A DNA stretch of 64,000 nt from Bradyrhizobium lupini (GTDB lineage Bacteria > Pseudomonadota > Alphaproteobacteria > Rhizobiales > Xanthobacteraceae): positions 5,599,001 through 5,663,000 of the forward strand of contig NZ_CP162553.1 in assembly GCF_040939785.1 (NCBI RefSeq). The letters are read 5' to 3'. This document shows positions 53,015-61,356 of this stretch, one piece after another (the stretch's first letter is position 1; each line of letters begins with the position of its first letter). Under the pieces are notes generated by a model, which ran no database searches, was not told the DNA's origin, and saw nothing but the letters and a program-made list of their open reading frames with translations. Made by a program: the position numbers and the translations under genes.

Positions 53015-54727
53015 ATGGCGTCCGCGCCCAATCCAGGTCCTTCTGCCACGACCGCCGTGCTGGCAAGCGTCGCTGCGCTCGGCATCTGGCGGCTGCTCGC
53101 GGTTGCAGCGCCGCATCTCGCGGCGCTCGTCCTGATGTACGAGACCGAGACGGATTTCGGCGCACGGCTCTCCTTCGTGCTGGCCTGGGGCATCCTCAAC
53201 TTCTTCTGGATCGCGCTGCTGCGGCGGCCGGCGCTCTCGGGTGCGCTGTCGCTGACTATGGTCGTGGTGCTGGTGCTGCTGTCACGGCTGAAGCACGACG
53301 TCGTGCAGATGACGGCCAACTTCATCGACCTGATGATGATCGACCGCGACACGGTGGCGTTCCTGTTCACGATCTTCCCGAATTTGCGCTGGTCGGTGAT
53401 CGGGGCCGGCCTGGTCACGCTGCCGCTGATGTATGCGCTGTGGTGGCTCGACCCATTCCGCATCCGTAGGCTACCGGCGCTCGCCTCGATGCTCGCCTGC
53501 CTCGCCGCGCTGGTCGGCTATTCGCTCTACCATCCGGACGAGGCTTGGCGCGGCTATTACGACGACGGCTATCTCTCGAAGTTCTTCCGCTCCGGCGTCA
53601 GCGCGGTCTCCGACTTCGCGCATTACGGCTTCATGGAGTCGGCCGCTTCGACCAACGAACGGCTCAACATGCCGCTGGTCGATGCCTGCCATCCTGCCGG
53701 CCGGCGGCCGAACATCATCATGGTCCATGATGAATCGAGCTTCGACATCCGCGCCGCGCAGGGCATCAAGGTGCCGGCCGGCTACGGCAGCCATTTCAAA
53801 TCCTGGGACGGCAAGGAGCGCGCGTTCCTGGCCGAGAGCAATGGCGGGCCGAGCTGGTTCACCGAATACAACGTGCTCGCGGGGTTGTCGTCGCGCTCGT
53901 TCGGCCGCTTCGCCTATTTCGTGACGCGCATTGCAACAGGCCGTGTCGAGCGCGGCCTGCCGCTGGCGCTGCGCCGCTGCGGCTACGACACGATGTCGCT
54001 CTACCCCGCCTATGGCGGCTTCATGGCCGCGCGCAGCTTTCAGGTGACGACCGGCATCGAACGCTTCCTCGACTCCAAGGATCTCGGCGCCAAGGATGTC
54101 GAGCCGGATAGCTTCTTCTACGACAAGGCGCTCCGGCTGATCGGCGAGCGGACGCCGAACAAGCCGCTGTTCACCTTCATCTATCTCGGCGCCAATCATT
54201 TCCCCTGGGAGACGCGCTTCCGCCCGGATCTGCTGCCGAACTGGCGCGCACCGGGCAATGTGCCGTCCATCGACGAGTACCTGCGGCGGCAGGCGATGAG
54301 CGCCGAGCAGTACAACGCTTTCCTCGCGGGCTTGAAGAAGAAATTTCCCGGCGAACCCTTCCTGATCGTGCGCTACGGCGATCATCAGCCGGAATTCGCG
54401 CCCGGTATCCTCGAGCCCGGGCTCGACGAGGGCGCTCTCGGCAAGAAGCTCGACGCCTACGACCCACGTCTCTACGCGACTTACTACGCGATCGACGCCG
54501 TCAATTTCGAGCCGGTGAAAAGCGAGGCCGTGATGGACACGGTCGACGGCCCGTATCTGCCGCTGGTCATCCAGGAAGCCGCCGGCATCCCGCTCGATCC
54601 GTCCTTCGCCGAGCAGAAGGAGATCATGCTCCGCTGCAAGGGCATCTTCTACGGCTGCAAGGACGGGGCCGAAGCGCGCCGGCTGAACCGGCTGCTGATC
54701 GATGCGGGGATGATCAGGGGGCTGTAG
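53015..54727 (+). CDS. LTA-synthase-like sulfatase-family membrane protein
   Basis: This protein of about 570 residues has four or five N-terminal helices (within residues 10-165) and then a periplasmic alkaline-phosphatase-fold domain. Motifs are PNIIMVHDESSFDIR near residue 237 (first metal ligand Glu), GGPSWFTEYNVLAGLS near 278 (nucleophile loop, with Ser280), FTFIYLGANHFPWE and VRYGDHQPEF (late His/Asp ligands). It probably moves a phospho- or phosphoglycerol-type group onto an envelope glycan. Start 53015 is uncertain; an in-frame start at 52892 would add 41 residues of poor quality. Confidence 0.8.
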   Translation: MASAPNPGPSATTAVLASVAALGIWRLLAVAAPHLAALVLMYETETDFGARLSFVLAWGILNFFWIALLRRPALSGALSLTMVVVLVLLSRLKHDVVQMTANFIDLMMIDRDTVAFLFTIFPNLRWSVIGAGLVTLPLMYALWWLDPFRIRRLPALASMLACLAALVGYSLYHPDEAWRGYYDDGYLSKFFRSGVSAVSDFAHYGFMESAASTNERLNMPLVDACHPAGRRPNIIMVHDESSFDIRAAQGIKVPAGYGSHFKSWDGKERAFLAESNGGPSWFTEYNVLAGLSSRSFGRFAYFVTRIATGRVERGLPLALRRCGYDTMSLYPAYGGFMAARSFQVTTGIERFLDSKDLGAKDVEPDSFFYDKALRLIGERTPNKPLFTFIYLGANHFPWETRFRPDLLPNWRAPGNVPSIDEYLRRQAMSAEQYNAFLAGLKKKFPGEPFLIVRYGDHQPEFAPGILEPGLDEGALGKKLDAYDPRLYATYYAIDAVNFEPVKSEAVMDTVDGPYLPLVIQEAAGIPLDPSFAEQKEIMLRCKGIFYGCKDGAEARRLNRLLIDAGMIRGL

Positions 54728-54735
54728 CGTCTCTC

Positions 54736-54769
54736 CAACGTCGTCCTGGCGAAGGCCAGGACGACGTTG
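54736..54769. terminator. Perfect 15-bp hairpin between convergent genes
   Basis: CAACGTCGTCCTGGC and GCCAGGACGACGTTG flank the 4-base loop GAAG. It lies eight bases after the sulfatase stop and 14 bases from the end of the facing ABC gene. It is a bidirectional terminator or a CGTCCTGGC-type repeat also recalled from rhizobia. Confidence 0.75.
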
Positions 54770-54783
54770 AACGAATGGCGCGG

Positions 54784-56343
54784 CTACCGCCCACCCACCT
54801 TCTCCCATAGCCATTTCGCCACTGCATCCGGCGACGAATTCGCGTCATTGCCGGCGGCGCGCAAATTAGCTTCGCGCATGGTCGCGATGTCGATCTTGCC
54901 GAGCAGCGGCTTCACCGCGGCCCGCAGCCGTTCGTCGCCGGCGCGCTTTGGGGCCAGCAACAGGATCGCATCGTAGGGCGGGATCGCGTGGCTGGGATCG
55001 TCGAGCGCAACGAGATCGTATTTTGCGATCAACCCGTCGCTGGTGTAGCCGGCGATGACATCGACCTCGCCGCTGGCGACGGCCGCATACATGAAGTCCG
55101 GCTGCATCTGGCGCTGGGCGCGGAACGAGAGGCCATAGGCTTTTTGCAGCGCCGCCCATTCGGGTCGCGAGAAAAACTCATAGTCGCCGGCGATCGACAG
55201 GGTCGAAGCATGCGCGGCGAGATCGGCGATGGTGCGGATGCCAAGCGCCTCCGCGCGCTTCTTCGGGATCACCAGCGCATAGGCGTTCTCGAAACCGAGC
55301 TCGCCGAGCAGGGTGATGTTCTCCTTCGCAAGCGTTGTCTGCAGCTCCGCCAACAGCTCCGCGCGCGGCTTGATGTCCGTGCGGTGAAGCTGATTGGCCC
55401 AGAGCGTGCCGGAATAATCGACGTAGAGATCGATATCGCCGGCTTTCAACGCCTCGAAGATCACGCTTGAGCCGAGACCGGATCGTGCGACGGCGGAGAG
55501 ACCGGCGGCCTGAAGCCGGTCCCGCATCAGCGCCGACAGCACATACTGCTCGGCGAACGTCTTGGCGCCGACGACATAGTTCTGTGACGAGCGCCCCATC
55601 GTCGGCACCAATGTTGCGGCGACCAGTGCCGCGATCCCGGCCGCGCCAAGCGCCGCACGCACGCGGCTGCGCCAGCGCAGGCCGCTCTCGATCAGGCCGA
55701 GCAGTTGATCGACGGCGAGCGCCAGCAGGGCCGAGGCAAAGCAGCCGAACAGCACGAACACCCAGTTCTGGGTCTGGAGCCCGGCAAAGATGTAATTGCC
55801 GAGGCTGGTCTGCCCGATCGGGGTCGACAGCGTCGCGGTGCCGATCACCCACACCGCGGCGGTGCGGATCCCCGCCATCATGACCGGCAGCGCCAGCGGC
55901 AGTTCGACCATCACCAGCGACTGCCGCGCGGTCATTCCGACGCCTTTGGCAGCCTCTATCAGCGCGGGATCGATGCCGTTGAGGCCGGTGATGCCATTGC
56001 GCAGCACCGGCAGCATCGAATAGAGCGCCAGCGCCAGCATCGCCGGCAGGAAGCCGAAAGCGGAGAAGGAGACGCCGAACCAGGCCAGCGCCACGGAGGC
56101 CGCGAGCAGCAGGAGCGGATAGAACAGCGCGAGCAGCGCCAGCCCGGGCACCGTCTGCACGATGCTGGCGAGCGCGAGCAGCACAGCGCGCGGCGTGGGA
56201 CGGTTGCGCGTCAGAATCGCCAGCGGCAGGCTGACGATCAGGCCGAGCGCAAGCGCGGCGAGACTCACCCGCACGTGGTTGCCGAGATAGTCGGGCAAAT
56301 GCGCCAGCGCTTCGCCCCAACGCGGATCCGTGAAAAGGCTCAT
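54784..56343 (-). CDS. Betaine/choline ABC permease fused to substrate-binding domain (OpuBB-OpuBC type)
   Basis: This 519-residue fusion has an N-terminal permease domain, about residues 20-215 with five or six helices and the EAA-like loop IDPALIEAAKGVGMTARQSL. An anchored periplasmic OpuAC-type domain (about 250-519) follows, starting NYVVGAKTFAEQYVLSALM, with GLGSSVIFEALKAGDIDLYVDYSGTLW. Such permease-binding fusions import glycine betaine, choline or related quaternary amines. The start overlaps the ATPase stop as ATGA, so the two are one operon. Confidence 0.9.
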   Translation of the reverse strand: MSLFTDPRWGEALAHLPDYLGNHVRVSLAALALGLIVSLPLAILTRNRPTPRAVLLALASIVQTVPGLALLALFYPLLLLAASVALAWFGVSFSAFGFLPAMLALALYSMLPVLRNGITGLNGIDPALIEAAKGVGMTARQSLVMVELPLALPVMMAGIRTAAVWVIGTATLSTPIGQTSLGNYIFAGLQTQNWVFVLFGCFASALLALAVDQLLGLIESGLRWRSRVRAALGAAGIAALVAATLVPTMGRSSQNYVVGAKTFAEQYVLSALMRDRLQAAGLSAVARSGLGSSVIFEALKAGDIDLYVDYSGTLWANQLHRTDIKPRAELLAELQTTLAKENITLLGELGFENAYALVIPKKRAEALGIRTIADLAAHASTLSIAGDYEFFSRPEWAALQKAYGLSFRAQRQMQPDFMYAAVASGEVDVIAGYTSDGLIAKYDLVALDDPSHAIPPYDAILLLAPKRAGDERLRAAVKPLLGKIDIATMREANLRAAGNDANSSPDAVAKWLWEKVGGR

Positions 56344-57107
56344 GCCGCCCCGCCCTTTAGCAGGAGCGCGTTCAATCGCTCGACCTGGCGTCGCGGCGTC
56401 CGCAGCAGCTCCAGCACGTAGGCGTCGCTGCTTTTCGAGAGCTCCACTGGCGTGCCCTGCGCCAGCAGCTTCCCGCTGCGCATCACCGCGATGCGGTCGG
56501 CGAGCAGGATCGCTTCCGTCATGTCGTGGGTGATCATCACGGTGGTCAGGCCGAGCTTGCGGTGCAGCTCGCGAAAATCGTCGCCGAGCGCATCGCGGGT
56601 AAGGGGATCGAGCGCGCCGAATGGCTCATCCATCAGCACGATGCGGGGCCTTGCCGCAAGCGCCCGCGCCACGCCGACACGCTGGCGCTGGCCGCCCGAG
56701 AGCGCATCCGGCAACCGCCCGCGATGGGCGGCCCGGTCGAGCTGCACGAGCTCGAGCAACTCATCGACCCGTGTTGCGATATCCGCTGCCGAGACGCCGA
56801 GCAGCTTCGGCGTGATCCCGATATTGTCGGCGACGCTCAGATGCGGGAACAGTCCGCCGCTCTGGAAAACGTAGCCGATGCGGCGCCGCAGCGCGACCGG
56901 ATCGACGGATTGCACGTCGTCGCCCTCGACCGTGATCGTGCCCCCATCCGCCTCGATCAGGCGGTTGGCGAGCCGCAGCAGCGTCGTCTTGCCCGAACCC
57001 GAGCCGCCGACGACGGCTACAAATTCGCCTTCGGCGATGTCGAGTGACACATCGTCCACGGCCTTGAGCGCGCCGAAGCTCTTGGTGACGTGGGCATAGC
57101 CAATCAT
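56340..57107 (-). CDS. ABC transporter ATP-binding protein (betaine/choline/proline type)
   Basis: This 255-residue ATPase shows Walker A GGSGSGKTTLL, the Q loop, signature LSGGQRQRVGVARAL and Walker B IVLMDEPFGALDPL, with the H-loop MITHDMTEA. It lacks C-terminal CBS domains, unlike ProV/OpuAA. It pairs with the fused permease-binding protein downstream. ATG 57107 is chosen; 57122 or further upstream is possible because the upstream frame is open. Confidence 0.9.
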   Translation of the reverse strand: MIGYAHVTKSFGALKAVDDVSLDIAEGEFVAVVGGSGSGKTTLLRLANRLIEADGGTITVEGDDVQSVDPVALRRRIGYVFQSGGLFPHLSVADNIGITPKLLGVSAADIATRVDELLELVQLDRAAHRGRLPDALSGGQRQRVGVARALAARPRIVLMDEPFGALDPLTRDALGDDFRELHRKLGLTTVMITHDMTEAILLADRIAVMRSGKLLAQGTPVELSKSSDAYVLELLRTPRRQVERLNALLLKGGAA

Positions 57108-57269
57108 CGGCCTGGACGGCATCGGGCGGGGCTCACTGCGCTGACCCGCCCCAGGGAAGGGAGGGGGGAAGGGAGGTGATGACAAGGCCCATGCGTAGCA
57201 CGCTTGGCGGCTTGATTGAACTTGGTCGCGCGAGCGGCTAAGGCATCGGGCCAAGTTCGGAGGAAGCAT

Positions 57270-58088
57270 ATGATAACGCCTACGGCAGTGGCGCTGGAAG
57301 ATGCCAAGGTCGCGTTCCAGTTGGGGGACGGGCGGGTCTATACGGCGGTGGAGAAGGCGCATCTGACGGTGGCGCAGGGCGAGTTCGTCGCCATCGTCGG
57401 CCCGACCGGCTGCGGGAAATCAACACTGCTCAACGTCGCGGCCGGGCTGCTGAAGCCGGCTGCGGGGAGCGTCAGGATATTCGACCAGCCACTTGCCGGG
57501 CTGAACCGGGACGCCGGCTACCTGTTCCAGGCCGATGCGCTGTTCCCCTGGAAGACCGCGCTCGACAACGTCGCGATCGGGCTCGAAGTCAGCGGCACGC
57601 CGCGCAGCGAGGCACTGCCGCGGGCGCAGAAATGGCTGACCTCGGTCGGCTTGGGTGCCTTCGCCAACCGCTATCCGCACATGCTCTCGGGCGGCCAGCG
57701 CAAGCGCGTGGCGCTGGCGCAGGTGCTGATCCGCGATCCAAAGATCCTGCTGATGGATGAGCCGTTCGGACCGCTGGATGCACAGACCCGGCAGGTGATG
57801 GGCAACCTGTTGCTCGACCTCTGGAACGCTGACCGCAAGGCCGTGCTGTTCGTCACCCATGATCTGGAAGAGGCGATCGCGCTCGCCGACCGCGTCGTGA
57901 TCATGTCGGCGGGGCCGTCCTCCCGCATCATCGGCGACTGGCGCGTGAGCCTGCCGCGCCCGCGCGACATTTTCGAAGTGCGGCTGGACAAGGAATTCCA
58001 TGCGCTTCATCGCGAGATCTGGAGCGTGCTCAAGGACGAGGTCATGAAGGGCTATGCGCAGTCCACGCAAGCGGCGGAGGCGGTCTGA
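57270..58088 (+). CDS. ABC transporter ATP-binding protein, NitT/TauT type
   Basis: This 272-residue ATPase has Walker A VGPTGCGKSTLLNVAAG, signature LSGGQRKRVALAQVL, Walker B ILLMDEPFGPLDAQT and the H-loop FVTHDLEEAIALADRV. It is of the nitrate/sulfonate/taurine/pyrimidine transporter group. GGAGGAAG directly precedes ATG 57270. Its stop overlaps the permease start (TGATG). Confidence 0.93.
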   Translation: MITPTAVALEDAKVAFQLGDGRVYTAVEKAHLTVAQGEFVAIVGPTGCGKSTLLNVAAGLLKPAAGSVRIFDQPLAGLNRDAGYLFQADALFPWKTALDNVAIGLEVSGTPRSEALPRAQKWLTSVGLGAFANRYPHMLSGGQRKRVALAQVLIRDPKILLMDEPFGPLDAQTRQVMGNLLLDLWNADRKAVLFVTHDLEEAIALADRVVIMSAGPSSRIIGDWRVSLPRPRDIFEVRLDKEFHALHREIWSVLKDEVMKGYAQSTQAAEAV

Positions 58089-58873
58089 TGTCGCGCGTCA
58101 CGCTGCTTACGCTGCAAGTGCTGGTCGCGGTGGTCTGCCTCGCGCTGTGGCAATTGCTGTCGACCGTGCCCGTGTTCGGCAAGATCCTGCTGCCGCCGTT
58201 CTTCTTCTCCAATCCGGTCGATGTCTTCGCCCAGATCGTCAAATGGTTCTCGTCCGGTGTGATCTGGAAGCATCTCGGCATCACGCTGACGGAATCGATC
58301 CTGGCCTTCGTGATCGGATCGGCCGGCGGTGTGCTGATCGGCTTCTGGTTCGCGCGCCAGCCGCTGGTCGCCGCGGTGTTCGATCCCTACGTCAAGATGG
58401 TCAACGCTCTGCCGCGTGTGGTGCTGGCGCCGATCTTCGCGCTGTGGCTTGGGCTGGGCATCTGGTCCAAGGTCGCGCTCGGCGTGACGCTGGTGTTCTT
58501 CATCGTGTTCTTCAACGTCTATCAGGGCGTCAAGGAGGTCAGCCGCACCGTGCTGGACAACGGCCGCATGCTCGGCATGAGCGAGCGGCAGCTGATGCAG
58601 CACGTCTATTGGCCTTCGGCGCTGTCGTGGATGTTCTCCTCGCTGCACACGTCGGTCGGTTTTGCCGTGGTCGGTGCCGTCGTCGGCGAGTATCTGGGAT
58701 CGGCGGCGGGGCTCGGCTACCTCATTCAGCAGGCCGAGGGCATATTCGACGTCGCCGGCGTCTTCGCCGGCATGTTCGTGCTGTCGGCCTTCGTCATCCT
58801 GATCGACTTTGGCGTGACGTTGGTGGAGCGGAGACTGCTGGTGTGGCGCCCGACCGTGGACGGACGCGGCTAG
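58088..58873 (+). CDS. ABC transporter permease, NitT/TauT type
   Basis: This 261-residue membrane protein has six helices and the EAA loop RMLGMSERQLMQHVYWPSALSW near residue 165. It forms the channel with the ATPase upstream. The substrate-binding protein of the same family is encoded 0.6 kb on, after a facing cupin gene. Confidence 0.92.
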   Translation: MSRVTLLTLQVLVAVVCLALWQLLSTVPVFGKILLPPFFFSNPVDVFAQIVKWFSSGVIWKHLGITLTESILAFVIGSAGGVLIGFWFARQPLVAAVFDPYVKMVNALPRVVLAPIFALWLGLGIWSKVALGVTLVFFIVFFNVYQGVKEVSRTVLDNGRMLGMSERQLMQHVYWPSALSWMFSSLHTSVGFAVVGAVVGEYLGSAAGLGYLIQQAEGIFDVAGVFAGMFVLSAFVILIDFGVTLVERRLLVWRPTVDGRG

Positions 58874-58880
58874 GCCGCAA

Positions 58881-58905
58881 GGGGCCCGCGCAACGCGCGA
58901 GCCCC
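58881..58905. terminator. Bidirectional hairpin between permease and cupin genes
   Basis: GGGGC-C-CGCGC and GCGCG-A-GCCCC form a 10-bp stem with one mismatch and a 3-base loop between the convergent stops at 58873 and 58913. No T-run is present. Confidence 0.5.
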
Positions 58906-58912
58906 GGATCGA

Positions 58913-59362
58913 TCAGTCCAGCAGCTTGGTGTCATCGGGCGCCTGCGGCGGCGTCTTGATCGCGATCGCCTTGACCTGTCCGCTGATCGGCTTGGTGCCG
59001 CCATGCGGCGTCCCCTTCGGGATGATGACGAGGTCGCCCGGCTTCACCGTGACTTCCTTGTCACCGAACCAGATCGTGCCGGTGCCCTCTAAAATGTACT
59101 GGATCTCGTTGGTGTTGGGATGCATGTGCTTGGGCACATTGCCGACCTGGATCGAGATGGTGGCGCCATCGGCGCTTGCGAACGTCTTGGAGCGGTAGCC
59201 GACGGCGTTGGCGTTCCCCAGCGCGTCGCCCTCCATCTCGCCGGTGTGGATGATCTGCGGAGTGATGTTCTCCGCGGCCAGCGCCGGCCGCAGCAGGTGG
59301 GTTGCGCCGCATCCGGCGGCAAAAGCGGTGGCGATCGACAGTCCGATTGCAAGGCGATTCAT
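58913..59362 (-). CDS. Exported cupin-domain protein
   Basis: This 149-residue protein has an N-terminal signal/lipoprotein-like segment (hydrophobic run ending AFAAGCGATH, then ALAAE). A cupin barrel with metal ligands PKHMHPNTNEIQYILEGTG, then DLVIIPKGTPHGG follows. It is probably a periplasmic small-molecule binding protein or dioxygenase-like enzyme. It lies antisense between the permease and binding-protein genes of the NitT/TauT system, splitting them. Confidence 0.88.
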   Translation of the reverse strand: MNRLAIGLSIATAFAAGCGATHLLRPALAAENITPQIIHTGEMEGDALGNANAVGYRSKTFASADGATISIQVGNVPKHMHPNTNEIQYILEGTGTIWFGDKEVTVKPGDLVIIPKGTPHGGTKPISGQVKAIAIKTPPQAPDDTKLLD

Positions 59363-59500
59363 GGATGATCCTCCCCATCAAGAATTGTTCTTGTGGGCTT
59401 CATGCTATTGCGCCGAAAGGCCGATGGCCAGCGCCTTCGGTCCTGCTTCTCAAGCCAGCCCGGCTGCTTTATGGTGCCGCCAGCCGAACGGAGGAAACCA

Positions 59501-60526
59501 ATGAAGAACACGATAGCCAGGCTCGCGGGCGCGCTGCTCGCGCTGACGCTCACCACCGGTCTTGCCGCGGCGCAAAGCAAGGTCACGATCGCGATCGGCG
59601 GCGGCTCCTGTTTGTGCTATTTGCCGACGGTGCTGGCAAAGCAGCTCGGCGAATACGACAAGGCGGGTCTCGACGTTGAGCTCGTGGACCTCAAGGGCGG
59701 CTCGGACGCGCTCAAGGCCGTGCTCGGCGGCAGCGCCGACGTGGTCTCCGGCTATTTCGACCATTGCGTCAACCTCGCGGCCAAGAAGCAGGAGCTTCAG
59801 GCCTTCGTGGTCTATGACCGTTATCCCGGCCTCGTGCTGGTGGTTTCGCCGTCGCACACCAACGAGATCAAGTCGATCAAGGACCTCGCCGGCAAGAAGG
59901 TCGGCGTCAGCGCGCCCGGCTCCTCCACTGACTTCTTCCTGAAGTATATGCTGAAGAAGAATGGCGTCGATCCCGCCAGCACCGCCGTGATCGGCGTTGG
60001 CCTCGGCGCCACTGCGGTCGCCGCCATGGAGCAGGGCCAGATCGATGCGGCCGTGATGCTCGATCCCTCCGTGACCGTGCTCCAGGGCAGCCACAAGGAT
60101 CTGCGCATCCTCTCGGACACCCGCACGCAAAAGGATACGCTTGAGACGTTCGGCGGCGAATATCCGGGCGGCGCGCTGTACTCGACCGCGGCCTGGGTCG
60201 CCGGCCACGAGAAGGAGACGCAGGCGCTGACCAACGCGATCCTGGGCACGCTCGCCTGGATCCACTCGCACTCGCCCGAGGAGATCATGGCGAAGATGCC
60301 GGAGGAGACGGTTGGCAAGAACAAGGACCTCTATCTCGCGGCACTGAAGAACACGATCCCAATGTTCTCCGAGACCGGCAAGATGGACCCGAAGGGCGCC
60401 GACGCCGTGCTCGCGGTGTTCAGCGTTGGATCGCCCGAGGTCGCCAACGCCAAGATCGACGTCAGCAAGACCTTCACCAACAAGTATGTCGAGCAGGCCA
60501 AGAAGACCACGGGAAGCGTCAAATAA
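59501..60526 (+). CDS. NitT/TauT-type ABC substrate-binding protein
   Basis: This 341-residue periplasmic protein has a signal peptide (MKNTIARLAGALLALTLTTG, cleavage near AAAQ). The NMT1/THI5-like fold follows, including AIGGGSCLCYLPTVLAKQLGEY, GGSDALKAVLGGSADVVSGYF and VGVSAPGSSTDFFLKYML. Cys residues in SCLC could form a pair. GGAGGAAACC lies just before ATG 59501. It serves the ATPase and permease at 57270-58873. The ligand may be an aromatic or sulfonate-type compound, but this is a guess. Confidence 0.92.
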   Translation: MKNTIARLAGALLALTLTTGLAAAQSKVTIAIGGGSCLCYLPTVLAKQLGEYDKAGLDVELVDLKGGSDALKAVLGGSADVVSGYFDHCVNLAAKKQELQAFVVYDRYPGLVLVVSPSHTNEIKSIKDLAGKKVGVSAPGSSTDFFLKYMLKKNGVDPASTAVIGVGLGATAVAAMEQGQIDAAVMLDPSVTVLQGSHKDLRILSDTRTQKDTLETFGGEYPGGALYSTAAWVAGHEKETQALTNAILGTLAWIHSHSPEEIMAKMPEETVGKNKDLYLAALKNTIPMFSETGKMDPKGADAVLAVFSVGSPEVANAKIDVSKTFTNKYVEQAKKTTGSVK

Positions 60527-60555
60527 CTGACGCGAAGGCGTGGTCATCAGGCGTC

Positions 60556-61260
60556 ATGACGTCACCAATCATTCATCGCGTCACGACGCTTGAACTTGCC
60601 GTGCGGCCGATCGTCTGGGCGTTCGCGGAGGAGCGGCGCGCCGAGATCGCCACGCATTTCGCCGAGAAGCAGCGCGAGCGGCCAAAGATCTGGAACGGTC
60701 GCGTCCTGCTCGGGCGTGATGCAACGTTCGCGGACGGGCATCTTTCTGCGACCTATTTCGAGACCGATTTCGCGAGCTTCCTCGCCTGGCGCGATTGGGG
60801 TTTTCCCGACAAGGCCGTGTTCAACGGTTTTGGCATGGGCGCGTTGCGCGCCTCCGACGGCGCCTTCGTCATGGGTGAGATGGCGCAGCACACCGCCAAT
60901 GCGGGCCGGATTTATTTCCCGTCCGGTACGCCCGATCTCGAAGACGTCAGGGGCCACACGCTGGACATTCCCGGCAGCGTGATCCGCGAACTCGAGGAAG
61001 AGACCGGCCTGACCGCCGCCGACTATCGGGTCGAGCCGGACTGGCACTGCGTCGTCACCGGCCCGACGATTGCGATGTTGCAAATCGTCAACCTGGACAT
61101 GCCGGGTGATGTGGCGCGTGCGCGGATCGAAGCCAATCTGGCGGACGAGGCCGAGCCAGAGCTCTCGGCCATTCATCTCGTGCGCGGGGTGAGCGATCTC
61201 ACGCCGTCCATGCCGCGATTTGTCACGGCCTTCGTCGAGCAGCAGTTCGCGTTGCGCTGA
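60556..61260 (+). CDS. Nudix hydrolase-family protein
   Basis: This 234-residue protein has an N-terminal domain of about 110 residues and a Nudix fold in the second half. The catalytic helix reads RELEEETGL, but the Gly and first Glu of the canonical GX5EX7REUXEEXGU box are replaced (the glycine by Asp, the Glu by Leu). The metal-binding REUXEEXGU half is intact, so activity is possible. It follows the binding-protein gene by 29 bases, likely on the same transcript. Confidence 0.78.
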   Translation: MTSPIIHRVTTLELAVRPIVWAFAEERRAEIATHFAEKQRERPKIWNGRVLLGRDATFADGHLSATYFETDFASFLAWRDWGFPDKAVFNGFGMGALRASDGAFVMGEMAQHTANAGRIYFPSGTPDLEDVRGHTLDIPGSVIRELEEETGLTAADYRVEPDWHCVVTGPTIAMLQIVNLDMPGDVARARIEANLADEAEPELSAIHLVRGVSDLTPSMPRFVTAFVEQQFALR

Positions 61261-61270
61261 TGCGCGAGGC

Positions 61271-61299
61271 TTGACATCGCTGCGCTCAGCCCATGTGAT
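61271..61299 (+). promoter_or_regulatory. Candidate promoter of the branched-chain ABC operon
   Basis: TTGACA (61271-61276), a 17-base spacer and TGTGAT (61294-61299) lie about 58 bases before livK. The -10 is weak, and an AT-rich stretch AAAATATAAAACC follows. Confidence 0.35.
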
Positions 61300-61356
61300 G
61301 GGCGAAAATATAAAACCAAAAAGAATGCAATGCACAATCGTCCAGGGGAGGTTTTG

